This document shows positions 36,006-46,200 of a stretch of DNA of 64,000 nucleotides, one piece after another. The notes beneath the pieces were generated by a model. That model had not been told where the DNA came from. It did no database searches and saw only the letters and a list, made by a program, of their open reading frames with translations. This DNA is from CAYYMH01 sp964472785 (GTDB taxonomy: Bacteria; Zhuqueibacterota; Zhuqueibacteria; Thermofontimicrobiales; Thermofontimicrobiaceae), in the NCBI GenBank assembly GCA_964472785.1, contig CAYYMH010000014.1, positions 35,141 to 99,140 of the forward strand, given 5' to 3'. Positions within the stretch are counted from its first letter, which is position 1. Every line of letters starts with the position of its first letter. The translations under genes were made by a program, and so were the position numbers.

Positions 36006-37028
36006 ATGGTTGATATTAATTTAATAGGTGATGACCAGACTCAATTTGAGGATGATGATAATGAAAAAGATTTTCAGGACACTTATAGTTCAGATGCTAA
36101 TGAGCTTAACCAGGATTCTTACATGCGTGGTGAGACGATAGATAACTCTGAATATGCTAAGGTGCTCAGAAGAGGTCGGTCTAAAGTCGGTGTCTACATT
36201 TTATTTTTTGTTGTGATTATTATCTTGGCCATTACGGTTTATATTTTATTTATCAAACCTCAAAAAACGGTAACAAAAAAACAGCCTGGTATCGAAAGCA
36301 TAGCGGATACAGGGATAACTGATGACACTTCTTTTACAGAGCAACCAGTAACGAGTGCAGAATCTGATTTTGAGACGACAACGCCCACAACAACGACTGC
36401 GGCACTATCTCCTTCATTAAGAGAAAAAATAACGCACTTGAACAGAGCGGTTAACACGATAGTTGACATTATGAACGGGATTCCCTCAAATGTGAATTTT
36501 ACAATGATTAGCTATAGTAATGGCAAATTCCTGTTTGAGCTTTTATCACAAGAAGGTGATGATCTAAGTCAAATAAGTAGCATGTTAGAACAATCTATAA
36601 CATCTGCCGATGTTCAGATTGTTTCTCAGGACATTCGTTACATAAGTGGCAGAAAATTTAATCAGGCATTAGTTAGCGGGAGTGTTGGTTCCTCGCAATC
36701 TATGCAACGACCCGGCGCTTACCAAAGGCCGGCATTTTTAAGTGTGGCAGAATTTCAACAACAACTAACGTCGATTAGTGCAGAGAACGGTTTAACGATT
36801 AAACAATTTGATGACGGGATAGAAAAAACAGAAAGTAATTTTATTTTAACGCCGATTATTTTCAGGGCTTCCGGATTAAAAGGAAGCATAGAAAGCATGT
36901 TGCGGCAATTGGTTTCGGCAAACCTCAATGTTACTTTAAACAAGATTTCGCTTATTTCAAATGATGTTGATTTGTCAAGTCCATATATCACCCTCGTATT
37001 GAATATTACCTTATATCAGAATATTTAA
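36006..37028 (+). CDS. PilN/PilO-like assembly platform protein
   Basis: A 340-residue bitopic membrane protein. It starts MVDINLIG, like the short cytoplasmic PilN motif (INLLP) that binds PilM. An acidic linker, a single membrane segment (about 64-86) and a Thr-rich stretch follow. The periplasmic region (about 140-340) contains two similar-sized domains reminiscent of PilN and PilO: VNTIVDIMNGIPSNVNFTMI, then LLSQEGDDLSQISSMLEQ, then FLSVAEFQQQLTSISAENGL. This may be a single protein doing both jobs. It has an AAGGAGG ribosome site. The assignment rests on context plus topology. Confidence 0.55.
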   Translation: MVDINLIGDDQTQFEDDDNEKDFQDTYSSDANELNQDSYMRGETIDNSEYAKVLRRGRSKVGVYILFFVVIIILAITVYILFIKPQKTVTKKQPGIESIADTGITDDTSFTEQPVTSAESDFETTTPTTTTAALSPSLREKITHLNRAVNTIVDIMNGIPSNVNFTMISYSNGKFLFELLSQEGDDLSQISSMLEQSITSADVQIVSQDIRYISGRKFNQALVSGSVGSSQSMQRPGAYQRPAFLSVAEFQQQLTSISAENGLTIKQFDDGIEKTESNFILTPIIFRASGLKGSIESMLRQLVSANLNVTLNKISLISNDVDLSSPYITLVLNITLYQNI

Positions 37029-37049
37029 ACGGTCATTATGGTTTTATAA

Positions 37050-37640
37050 ATGCGTGTGATTTCGGGTAAATGTAAAGGGCGGAATTTATTTGGTCCGAAA
37101 GGAAGTTCAATCAGACCGACGTCTGATCGGACAAAAGAAGTAATATTTAATTTTATTTATGATGCAGTAAAAAACGTCAATGTTTTGGATCTGTTTGCAG
37201 GAACAGGGAGTTTAGCGATTGAGGCGTTAAGTAGAGGCGCTTCTTCGGCAACACTAATTGATAATTCCGCAGAAGCAGTCCGTTTAATTTACAAAAATGT
37301 AAAACTGACAAACTTTTTATCCAAATGTAAAATAATCCGAAAGGATGTTTTTAGATTTTTAAAAATTGACCATCAGTCCCAAATTAAATATGGCTTGATT
37401 TTTGCAGATCCACCTTATTCTAATAAAATGTATCAGAAATTGATAGAGGCGATTGATAACGGAAACATTTTAGCAGAAGGTGGATTGTTTGTTTTAGAAC
37501 ATAGTTTTAGAGAAAAGCCAAAGAATGATAACGCATCGTTATTAATACGAACACAAAAGACATTGGGTGATTCTGCGATAACTATATTTCAAAAGAAAGG
37601 CGGACGAGTTGAGGACAGCGATTTATCCGGGAACATTTGA
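37050..37640 (+). CDS. rsmD: 16S rRNA (guanine-966-N2)-methyltransferase RsmD
   Basis: RsmD methylates G966 of 16S rRNA with SAM. The 196-residue protein begins MRVISGKCKGRNL and contains RPTSDRTKEVIFN (about 27-39), SAM motif VLDLFAGTGSLAIEALSRGA (about 49-68) and catalytic FADPPYSNKMY (about 118-128). Its last 32 nt overlap coaD, a common neighbour pairing. Confidence 0.95.
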   Translation: MRVISGKCKGRNLFGPKGSSIRPTSDRTKEVIFNFIYDAVKNVNVLDLFAGTGSLAIEALSRGASSATLIDNSAEAVRLIYKNVKLTNFLSKCKIIRKDVFRFLKIDHQSQIKYGLIFADPPYSNKMYQKLIEAIDNGNILAEGGLFVLEHSFREKPKNDNASLLIRTQKTLGDSAITIFQKKGGRVEDSDLSGNI

Positions 37641-38100
37641 TCCGATAACAAACGGCCATATAGATGTCATTGAAAGATCCGCATTACTCTTTGACAACAT
37701 CATTGTTGCAGTCACAACAAATCCAGCAAAAACAACACTGTTTAATATCGAGGAGAGAGTTTATTTAATTCAAAAATCAATTCGAAATATTAAAAATGTA
37801 CAAATCGATAGTTTTAATGATTTGCTGGTCAATTATGCAATACGAAAAAAAGCAGATGTGATCATTAGAGGATTGAGGGCAACAACAGACTTTGAGTACG
37901 AATTTCAGATGGCTCTGGTTAACAGAAAGTTGTCGAAAAAAATCATAACTGTATTTCTGATGCCACATGAAAAATACACCTATCTGAACTCAACTATTGT
38001 AAAGGAAGTGTCCGGTTTTCATGGTGATGTCAGTTGTTTTGTTCCTCCAGAGGTTGAAAAAAAGCTGAAAGAAAAATTCAACAATCATAAATTATTGTGA
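37609..38100 (+). CDS. coaD: Phosphopantetheine adenylyltransferase
   Basis: CoaD makes dephospho-CoA from 4'-phosphopantetheine and ATP. The 163-residue protein has the nucleotidyltransferase motif YPGTFDPITNGHIDVIERS at the N-terminus, then VIIRGLRATTDFEYEFQMAL near 85-105 and STIVKEVSGFHGDVS near 130-145. The start is a TTG at 37609 inside rsmD, preceded by an AAAGGCGG ribosome-like site. No later in-frame start could retain the first motif. Confidence 0.95.
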   Translation: MRTAIYPGTFDPITNGHIDVIERSALLFDNIIVAVTTNPAKTTLFNIEERVYLIQKSIRNIKNVQIDSFNDLLVNYAIRKKADVIIRGLRATTDFEYEFQMALVNRKLSKKIITVFLMPHEKYTYLNSTIVKEVSGFHGDVSCFVPPEVEKKLKEKFNNHKLL

Positions 38101-38145
38101 CAAGTTTTATAAAGCAAGAATTTACAATAAATTTGAGGTGTGATG

Positions 38146-39279
38146 ATGGAGAATATCGGGCTTAACAGTGATTTGAGTGTGGGGGGGAAATATTTTCATA
38201 TTCAGACGCAATATTCAGAATCAAATGCTAGAATTGTATCTAATGTCTTTGAGGATGGTCAGGTTATATCAACGAATTCTCTTTCGGTTGACCCGGGGGA
38301 ATCGCCCTTAAATATTAAAGAGAAAGCGGAAAATTTACACAAAACGACCAGCGCTGATATGGAAATGCTATTCTTTATTTCGGATAAAGTAAGCACAATC
38401 CGTCATGCCGCATCGAACAATAAATTAGGACTTGTTTTTCTGAAAAAAAATCTATTGAACGAAGCAATTCGAGAATTTGAAAAGGCATTGGAAATTGATC
38501 CGGAATTTATTGATGCTCATAAAAATTTAGGTCTTGCCTTGCTGAAAAGGGATCAGGTTGATGAAGCGAAAAGTACTTTTATTGAGGCGATAACCATAAA
38601 TCCAGAGTATCCGGATCTTCACAATTATTTAGGATATGCTTGTTTTAGATTGGGTGAATATAAAGAAGCTGTTGACGAGATTAAGCAGGCTTTGGAGATT
38701 AATTCTGACTACGTGAGTGCAAAATTTAATTTGAGTCTGGTATATTTAACGACGATTTTTAAAAATATCCAAAATGATGATTTTTCAACCAAAATCGAGC
38801 GGCTGAATCAAGTAAAATCTCTATTGGATTCTATTCTTCGGGCCAATCAAAATGGTCAATATAAAGCAGAATATTTAAAATCGACGCTTGAGTTGATCGA
38901 AGAAAACAATTACGAAGAAGCAATCGAATCATTAGAAAAAGCGACCGTTGATCAAAATAAAACGCTTGAGATTGATATGGAAAGTGAATTTTATTTGAAT
39001 TTTATGTTCGGGGGTAAAGGAAAAAATGATGAATATTTAAAAGAATATACTCAGCAGTTAGAAAAATTCATCGAAAAATATCCGGAATACGCCGATTTAA
39101 GAAATGACCTCGGCATTGCATATTTGATAAAGTGCAGAAATATGTTTTTAAATGCGCTTGAAGAATTCAGAAATGCCTTAAAAATCAACCCAAATTATAA
39201 AAAGGCTGAAAAGAATTTAAAACTCGCTGAAAATGACGGAAAAGGATTTCTTATCTTATTAAGGGCAATTTTGAAATAA
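38146..39279 (+). CDS. Tetratricopeptide-repeat protein
   Basis: A 377-residue protein without a signal peptide. An N-terminal beta-rich domain (about 1-85, with KYFHIQTQYSESNARIVSNV and FEDGQVI) is followed by three clear TPRs at about 90-200. These include LGLVFLKKNLLNEAIREFEK, LGLALLKRDQVDEAKSTFIE and LGYACFRLGEYKEAVDEIKQ. Further helical repeats and one C-terminal TPR follow. Such proteins are protein-protein adaptors; the partner is unknown. Three consecutive possible starts exist (GTG 38140, ATG 38143, ATG 38146). The last is best spaced from GAGG at 38135-38138. Confidence 0.8.
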   Translation: MENIGLNSDLSVGGKYFHIQTQYSESNARIVSNVFEDGQVISTNSLSVDPGESPLNIKEKAENLHKTTSADMEMLFFISDKVSTIRHAASNNKLGLVFLKKNLLNEAIREFEKALEIDPEFIDAHKNLGLALLKRDQVDEAKSTFIEAITINPEYPDLHNYLGYACFRLGEYKEAVDEIKQALEINSDYVSAKFNLSLVYLTTIFKNIQNDDFSTKIERLNQVKSLLDSILRANQNGQYKAEYLKSTLELIEENNYEEAIESLEKATVDQNKTLEIDMESEFYLNFMFGGKGKNDEYLKEYTQQLEKFIEKYPEYADLRNDLGIAYLIKCRNMFLNALEEFRNALKINPNYKKAEKNLKLAENDGKGFLILLRAILK

Positions 39280-39638
39280 GACAATGATTATATTTAATGA
39301 TGTTGAACTTTGTCAAATGAAAAGGCAGTTATCTAAAATTTGTTCATTTAATAATGCGCTGTTAAAACTTCAAATTAGTTTTAAGCAATCCTCTTCTTTC
39401 CTCGATTGACTTCTTTGGCAGAAGGATACCAAACTTAACAGATGGTATAGTTTTTGCATAAATCATGTTTTACTTTTATATCATTAATAAATTAATTAAG
39501 TTATAATCGATTGAACGATAAGTTTGTTGTTAAGTATTTAAAAAATTGGACAAATGAAAGAAAAACTTGCTGTGATTTTAAGCTTAAATAGAACAAGTAC
39601 GGGGTGAAATTATACCTCTCAATTAAGAAGGAGAAAAA
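39280..39638. other. Intergenic region upstream of the secreted-protein locus
   Basis: This 359-nt stretch has no coding potential. It contains a sigma-54-like element at 39443-39458, an imperfect inverted TTGG/CCAA block just before it (39415-39432), and a leader of roughly 170 nt ending in an AAGGAG ribosome site for the gene at 39639. Confidence 0.6.
39443..39458 (+). promoter_or_regulatory. Sigma-54-like promoter
   Basis: TGGTATAGTTTTTGCA matches the sigma-54 form TGGCACG-N4-TTGCW at the invariant GG and GC, with exactly 12 nt between the two dinucleotides, and at 13 of 16 positions if N is counted. No sigma-54 activator gene is in the window, so this is a sequence match only. Confidence 0.42.
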
Positions 39639-40148
39639 ATGATGTATCTTCTTGAGACATTAAAAGTCACTGATACAAAAAGAATTAGAGGCGGAATCGT
39701 TTGTGTGATGTTCGTGCTGATTTTATTGCCGGTGTTTGCTTTTTCTCAACAGAACGAGAAATTGGAGGTCTTGGCAAAAAATCCGGAGGTGGAAGCGGCC
39801 TCTATTTATCAAATAGTTTTTTCAATCGATGAACCCATACCGCAAAACGCAGAAATTCGTGTGACCTTTCCGGAGCAGTTCGACCTCTCGGAACTGAGTG
39901 TCGCCGGCTCAAATACCATAAATGGTGGTTTCGATGTTGAAGTGAGCAACCAGAATGTTAAATTGACTCGATCCGGATTGGGGCGAGAAATAAACCCCAA
40001 CGAAGAAGTCGATGTTAAATTTGCCATTGTTAAAAATCCAACCGAACCCAATGATCAATATTTAATTGAAGTTGAGGTGGTTGTTGAAGAACAAGAAAGT
40101 ATTTTTAAAAAGGAGAGCCAGATTAAAATTGTTCCCAAAAAAGAATAA
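39639..40148 (+). CDS. Small secreted protein related to the N-terminal domain of the next gene
   Basis: A 169-residue protein with a signal peptide (about 18-36, ending VFAFSQQ). The mature region is a beta-rich domain containing ITFPEQFDLS-like sequence (here VTFPEQFDLSELSVAG), a GGFDVEV strand and LTRSGLGREINPNE. Residues about 27-155 of the 2703-residue protein encoded next carry the corresponding blocks: FPTEFDLSGVDIVDS, GGFFSPV and VTRDGTGNDVDS. The two are clearly paralogous domains. No function is known; it could be an accessory or independent copy of the surface domain. Confidence 0.78.
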   Translation: MMYLLETLKVTDTKRIRGGIVCVMFVLILLPVFAFSQQNEKLEVLAKNPEVEAASIYQIVFSIDEPIPQNAEIRVTFPEQFDLSELSVAGSNTINGGFDVEVSNQNVKLTRSGLGREINPNEEVDVKFAIVKNPTEPNDQYLIEVEVVVEEQESIFKKESQIKIVPKKE

Positions 40149-40250
40149 TACAAAAACTTTTCTAATATTAGGGGGAAATTTGGAATTGACAAGATAATTT
40201 TTAGAAAAACGATTTTCATTGTTTTCGATACAACTTAGAAAGAGCAGCAA

Positions 40251-43200
40251 ATGAGAATAGCACTTCAGCGCGTATTTTGTACAACTTTGACAATGCTCAT
40301 TGTTTTGAGTTCCGCAATTTATGCACAAAGCACAATCACGATCAATGTAAACTCAACAGACGACAAGGCTGGTGGGTCAGCGGTGTATGATTTTAGTTTC
40401 ACGACCTCTCAGAATGGAAATAATACTGTTAAAGGAATTCCGGCTAACGGAAAAATTGAATTCGTTTTTCCCACGGAATTTGATCTTTCCGGCGTTGACA
40501 TTGTGGATTCAAAAACGGATACCTTAACCGGCGGTTTTTTTTCTCCGGTCATTAACGGTAACACGGTTGAGGTTACCAGGGATGGAACCGGAAATGATGT
40601 TGATTCTTTGAAAGATGTACTGGTTAGTCTGGCTATCATTGGAAACCCGGACTCTGCTGCTTTTTATCAAATTACGTTGGTTACGAAAACTGCGGCAGGA
40701 GATACAATAGATTTTGGGGATTCAAATAATTTTGAAATTAATCACGGACCTTTGGATCACTTCCAACTCAACACAACGGGCGATGCGACAGCAGGAAGTA
40801 ATTATGCTTTGGAAATATTAGCCAAGGACAGGTTTGATAACATTATTACCTCATTCTCTGGAGACGTTGATATTTTAGATCGAACCGGAACGATGAATAC
40901 GGATCAGGCAAAGAATTTTATAAGCGGTATCTGGCAGGACAGTGTTAAATTCACTAAAGCATATAATATCAATCGGATCACGGCGAACTACAATGGTAAA
41001 GGCGGTAAATCCGGTGATTTTAATGTCGTTCACGGAAATTTAGACCATTTTAGCTTTGACAATATTCCAAGCCCAAAGATAGCAGGCGTGTCTTTCAATA
41101 TTCGTATTGTTGCCTACGATGAATATGATAATGTTGTTACGGGATTTAACAGTCGGGTGAATTTAACGGATTTAACAAATTCTCTCAATATAAGTGAATC
41201 TGATAATTTCAATTCCGGGATTTTGAATAACCAATCCGTCACTATTACAAAAAGCCGAAACAATAATATTATTACTGCCATATGTCCGGCAGAAAACAAG
41301 AGTGGCGAATCAAATTACTTTAATGTAGAAGCTGGAGAGGTGACAAAGTTTTATATCAGCCCGATTTCCTCTCCTCAATTGGCAGGAGATTGGTTCAATC
41401 TCACAATCATTGCCCAGGATAATTGGAACAATACTGTGACAGATTTTACCGGAAAAGTATTGATCTCCGATTTATCTGGCACAATTTCGCCAAGTCAAAG
41501 TGAAAGCTTTGGTTCGGGTCAGTGGACAGGAAACGTGAAAGTTGCTTCGATTTATGATAATGATGTTATTACTGTCGAAAATTTTGCCGGAACCGGAGAG
41601 ACCGGTTCTTCAAATCAGTTTAATATTGTAACAAGCGGGCTGGACCATTTTGATATAAATACGATTGCTACGCCTCAGACAGCAGGCAATCCATTTTCAA
41701 TAACAATTGAAGCAAAGGATGCGCAAGGCAATACAGTAACTTCTTTTACAGGTCAGGTAAATTTAAATGATATGACAGAAACAATTAGTCCAACCAGTTC
41801 TGGAAATTTTTCTAACGGAACGTGGTCGGGTCTGATAACCATTACTCGGGCAAAAGAAAATAATCGGATATATGTGTCCGGCAGTAATAAGAATGGAACA
41901 TCAAATAATTTTAGTGTGATTGCGGGAGCGTTGGATCATTTTTATGTTGAATCGATTTCCAGTCCGCAGGTTGCCGGACAAAATTTTAACCTGTCCATCG
42001 AAGCTCGCGATAGCAATGAAAATTTAGTGACAGATTTTAATGATCAAGCAAAGTTGGATGATAACACACACACAATTTCACCGGCAATGACAACCAATTT
42101 TAGTTCCGGAAGCTGGAGCGGGAATGTGCTTATAACTAAGGCCTCAACAAACAACCGTATTCGTATTGAAAATTTATCTGCTGACAAAGAGGGATTTTCA
42201 AATTATTTTTCTGTTAATCCGGATATGGTGAGATATGTCATCATCCTTGATAATCCTGGGGGTCTGGGATCAGAAGTGGCTGATTCTTCATTTAATTTGT
42301 ATGAACAAATTAAACTCCATGCCGCCGGATACGACCAGTGGAATAATTATGTCCGGGATGTAAAAGCAGATTGGGACACAATTGGCACGCTTGATATGCC
42401 AACCCCCGTTGTTGGCAAATCAACAATTTTTAAAGCTGTAACACCAAATACAAGCGGAAATATAACAGCAGATAGTAGTGGTATTATTGCTGACTCCACC
42501 GGAACTTTTACGGTTGGGACGATAGATCATGTTGTGATCAGAACGGAATCCCGTGGTCAGGGGCGCCCTGTCGGTGATGTGCATTTAACTACGGATGATA
42601 CCTTGAAACTATATGCGGCTGCTTATGATGCGAGCAACAATTATATCGGACCTGCTGTGGTTAATTGGTCGAATGACGGAAGTCTATCACCGGTGGTTTC
42701 AGCGACAGATACATTGTATTACTTTGCACCAACAACCGCGAGAGTATCGGGGCATATTATTGTATCACATGCATCAGCACCGGTCACCAACACGGGTTTA
42801 ATAAATGTAGATCCGGGCGCGCCAGTAGGATTTATTACGCTTCACCCAAATCCAAAGATTATTCCAGCGGATACGAACGCTTTTTCGGTTATAACTTCCG
42901 ATGTGATTTTTGATCAACATAGTAACATAATCGCTGAAGAAGAACTTTTTACTGTTAGAACCAGTTTGGGTAACATTAATACACCCGATGCAGATTCACT
43001 AATTACAGGACATCAAGTTGCATCCGGTGCTGATGGACGCATCTCCTTTCAGGTGAAAGCCGGGCGGATAGGTGGCACTGCGTATATTAGCATGAATAGT
43101 ACAGGTAAAGGCAATGCGATCGGAGATACGGTCTTGTTCATTACAAGCCTGAAAATAGTTTCTGTAAACAGTGAAATTAAACAGGCGACACAAGGGCAAG

Positions 43201-46200
43201 CTGATATACCGGTACGAATGATAATTAGCAATCTCGGTGTGGATAATATTGACATTCTGGACGCGGATCTGAAATTTATAGGGCCTGCTCCAACTTATAC
43301 AAACCTTTCAGGTCAATACAATATAACTCGTACGGATTCTGTTCAACAAATATCACCGAACACACAGAAGACTTTGTCTTTTTTGGTAGATGTCGGAACC
43401 GGAGCATCGAATGTGTTGACGACTGTTGATGGCTATATTTCCGGTGAAATCAACGGGATTACTGTCAGCGATACAGCCGCTGCTGAGGTGGACAATATTT
43501 TAATTCAGAAACCTCCTTTGATAAAAATAGAAAAGGTAGAAGCATTTGCCGATACAGTCATCCAGAGTACAAATACAACTGTTACAACAACGATTAGAAA
43601 TGACGGCGAAGCAACCGCGGTAATTGACTCCGATAGTCTGTTGTTTTGGGCGGAAACAATCGGGCAAAATGTAACCGATGAATATTTGCAGACCGCGTTT
43701 TTTTCAAATCCCGATTCGATCGCGGGTTACAGTACAGAGATTTTTCGATATTCAGTAAGGGTCGGCGCAAATGCTTCACTGGATACCGTTACATTGAACG
43801 CAAAAGTAGAAACCCGGGATGTGAACACTGGTGCAAGCATTAATGACTTTAATGCAGATGAGGCTGACGGTTGGTGGGTGAAACAAGCGTCGGATGTTGA
43901 AATTTCTGAATTTTCAGCAAGCCAATCTACAGTAACCAATGGACAGGATGAAGATTGGTTTCTCAATATGATGATTGCTAACTCGGGCGGCGCCAGTCTG
44001 AAATTAGATAGCACGAGAATTCTTTTTAGTGTGGGTGCAAATGATATTTCTGATGAATATCGCTTAATCAAGCCAACGACTTTTCAAATGAGTTCGGACG
44101 ATACGTTACGAGCCGGACAGACGGATACGTTAACGATTACAGTCGATGAAACAGGATCGACATTAGGAACGGTAACGATCACCGGTACAGTTTATTTAAG
44201 AGATCAGGTTTCCGGCCAAATTATAAAAAACAGTGTTACCGGAGTCACAGTCCAGGCGCCTGCTCAACTTACGCTCAACAATATCAGGAAATCTAAAAAT
44301 GAAGTAACTGTGGGTCAGATGCATCCCTGGAACATCGTGTTGAGTTTAAAAAATAACGGCGGTGGAGATATTGCAATCGACTCAACCCGGTTAAACGATT
44401 TTATTCAGTTTGATGATACGACGTATTCGTTTGTTGAACCGTCCGAATTTGCAGGAAGCCAAAACTTTATCCTGAAAAGTGGTCGAGAGGATAGTTTGAT
44501 TTATATTATTAATAAAACAGGCAACTTATCCGGGCAACAAAAAATTTTGGTTGATATTTCTGCTGAAGAGATTAATAGTAGCCGCATGCTCAATGCAGTC
44601 GATAGTACAACCATAAAAGTAGAGACACCGGCGCAGATTCGATTGAAGAATGTAAGATGCAGGGCTCCAAATGCGCCTAATGTAAATACAAACCAAAACT
44701 ATATTATTGAAGTGACAGCCGAAAATATTGGTGAAGATACAGCAGAAGATGTTTATATTTCTTTGGCCAGCGATAGTGCCTCTCTGATATCAAATCCGAT
44801 TCAAATGATCGAAACTATAAAGGGCGGGAGTATTTCCGATACTTTGCTTTTCAATATTCAAGCTCATTCAGAAGGTATTGCTGATGAGATTTTTACAGCA
44901 CAGATTGACTCTGCTCAAGCGGAGAACACGCCTGAAGAAGACAAGTTGATAATAGCGCAAGCATTGGATTCAACGGCTATCAGCACTGTCCAGCTTCCTG
45001 CTAATTTGGAAGTTTTGGCGATTGAAACATCGACTGATACAGTGAATGCGTTAAGCAGAGAGCGTTGGGACGTTATGATTGCGATTAAAAATATCGGGGA
45101 AGAAACGGTCTTGTTCGATAAGCCGGACGTTGATAACATTTCTTTCTGGAATGATGGAGAACTTCAGGATGACTATTCGATTAGCGCACCGCCGGGATTT
45201 AAAAATTCACCGGATCTGTTTCTCTCGGGTGATGAAATAGACACGTTGATTTATGAAATGAATCGAACCGGCTTAAAAGGTAGTCATGTAAAAATCAAAG
45301 CAGCATTAACCGGGCTTCAGTACAATGTAAAACAACAAATTACGGTGCGGGATTCTGTAGAAATATTTGTCCGTCCCTCTGCCAATGTTTTTATTAACGT
45401 AACAGAGCCGGTATGCCCGAATGTAAACCAATTTGGTGTCGGACAGGTAAACAATGGACAAGGCTTTAAAGTCCGAGCAAGGATCAAAAACGCCGGAGCG
45501 GAGCGAGTGGATGATGTTGTCGTTACGCTTTACGAACAAGCTGGGACTTATTCAATACCTTCAAAATCGATTGATTTTATTGAGCCTTCCGGAGACGCTT
45601 CTGTCGAATTTAATGTTACAGCGCTTGAGTTAACCGAGCAGATCGATTTTATTGCGAAGATTGAGAGTGCCATAGCTCATGAGAGTCAAATACAGGCTTA
45701 TATCAGCGAGGCTTCCGATTCTGTTGCATCTTTTAGAATTCACAGCCCGGCGCAATTGAGAATGAATGTTTTGCCCTCCGATACTGTTCTAACAGCGAAT
45801 CAAATCGGTTATTTCAATTTGCAGGTGATAAATGAGGGGACAGCAGAAGTCAAAAATATGGGGCGACTTTCCCTGGAGACGCCACATGGTTATTACGTCA
45901 AAAAAGGCGAACAACTGGTCAGGTCGGATACGGCAAGTTTTACAATTAATGAAACGATAAGCTGGGATGTAGCTCCGCCAGATTATAGTACTGAAAATGA
46001 CACTTTTGTTGTTTTTCTGTTCAGTCCACCTTTGGATAAAAATTCTGAAACTTTTGCCATTGTTCAGAATCCGTATAAATATCTGGTCGTAAAGACGGTG
46101 CCATCAGATATTTCCACAGAGTTGTTTGAGATTTCTTCTCCGGTTGGAGCGAAAGATGATACATTATCTACAGAGCAGCATTTTACGGTAAAACTTGAGG

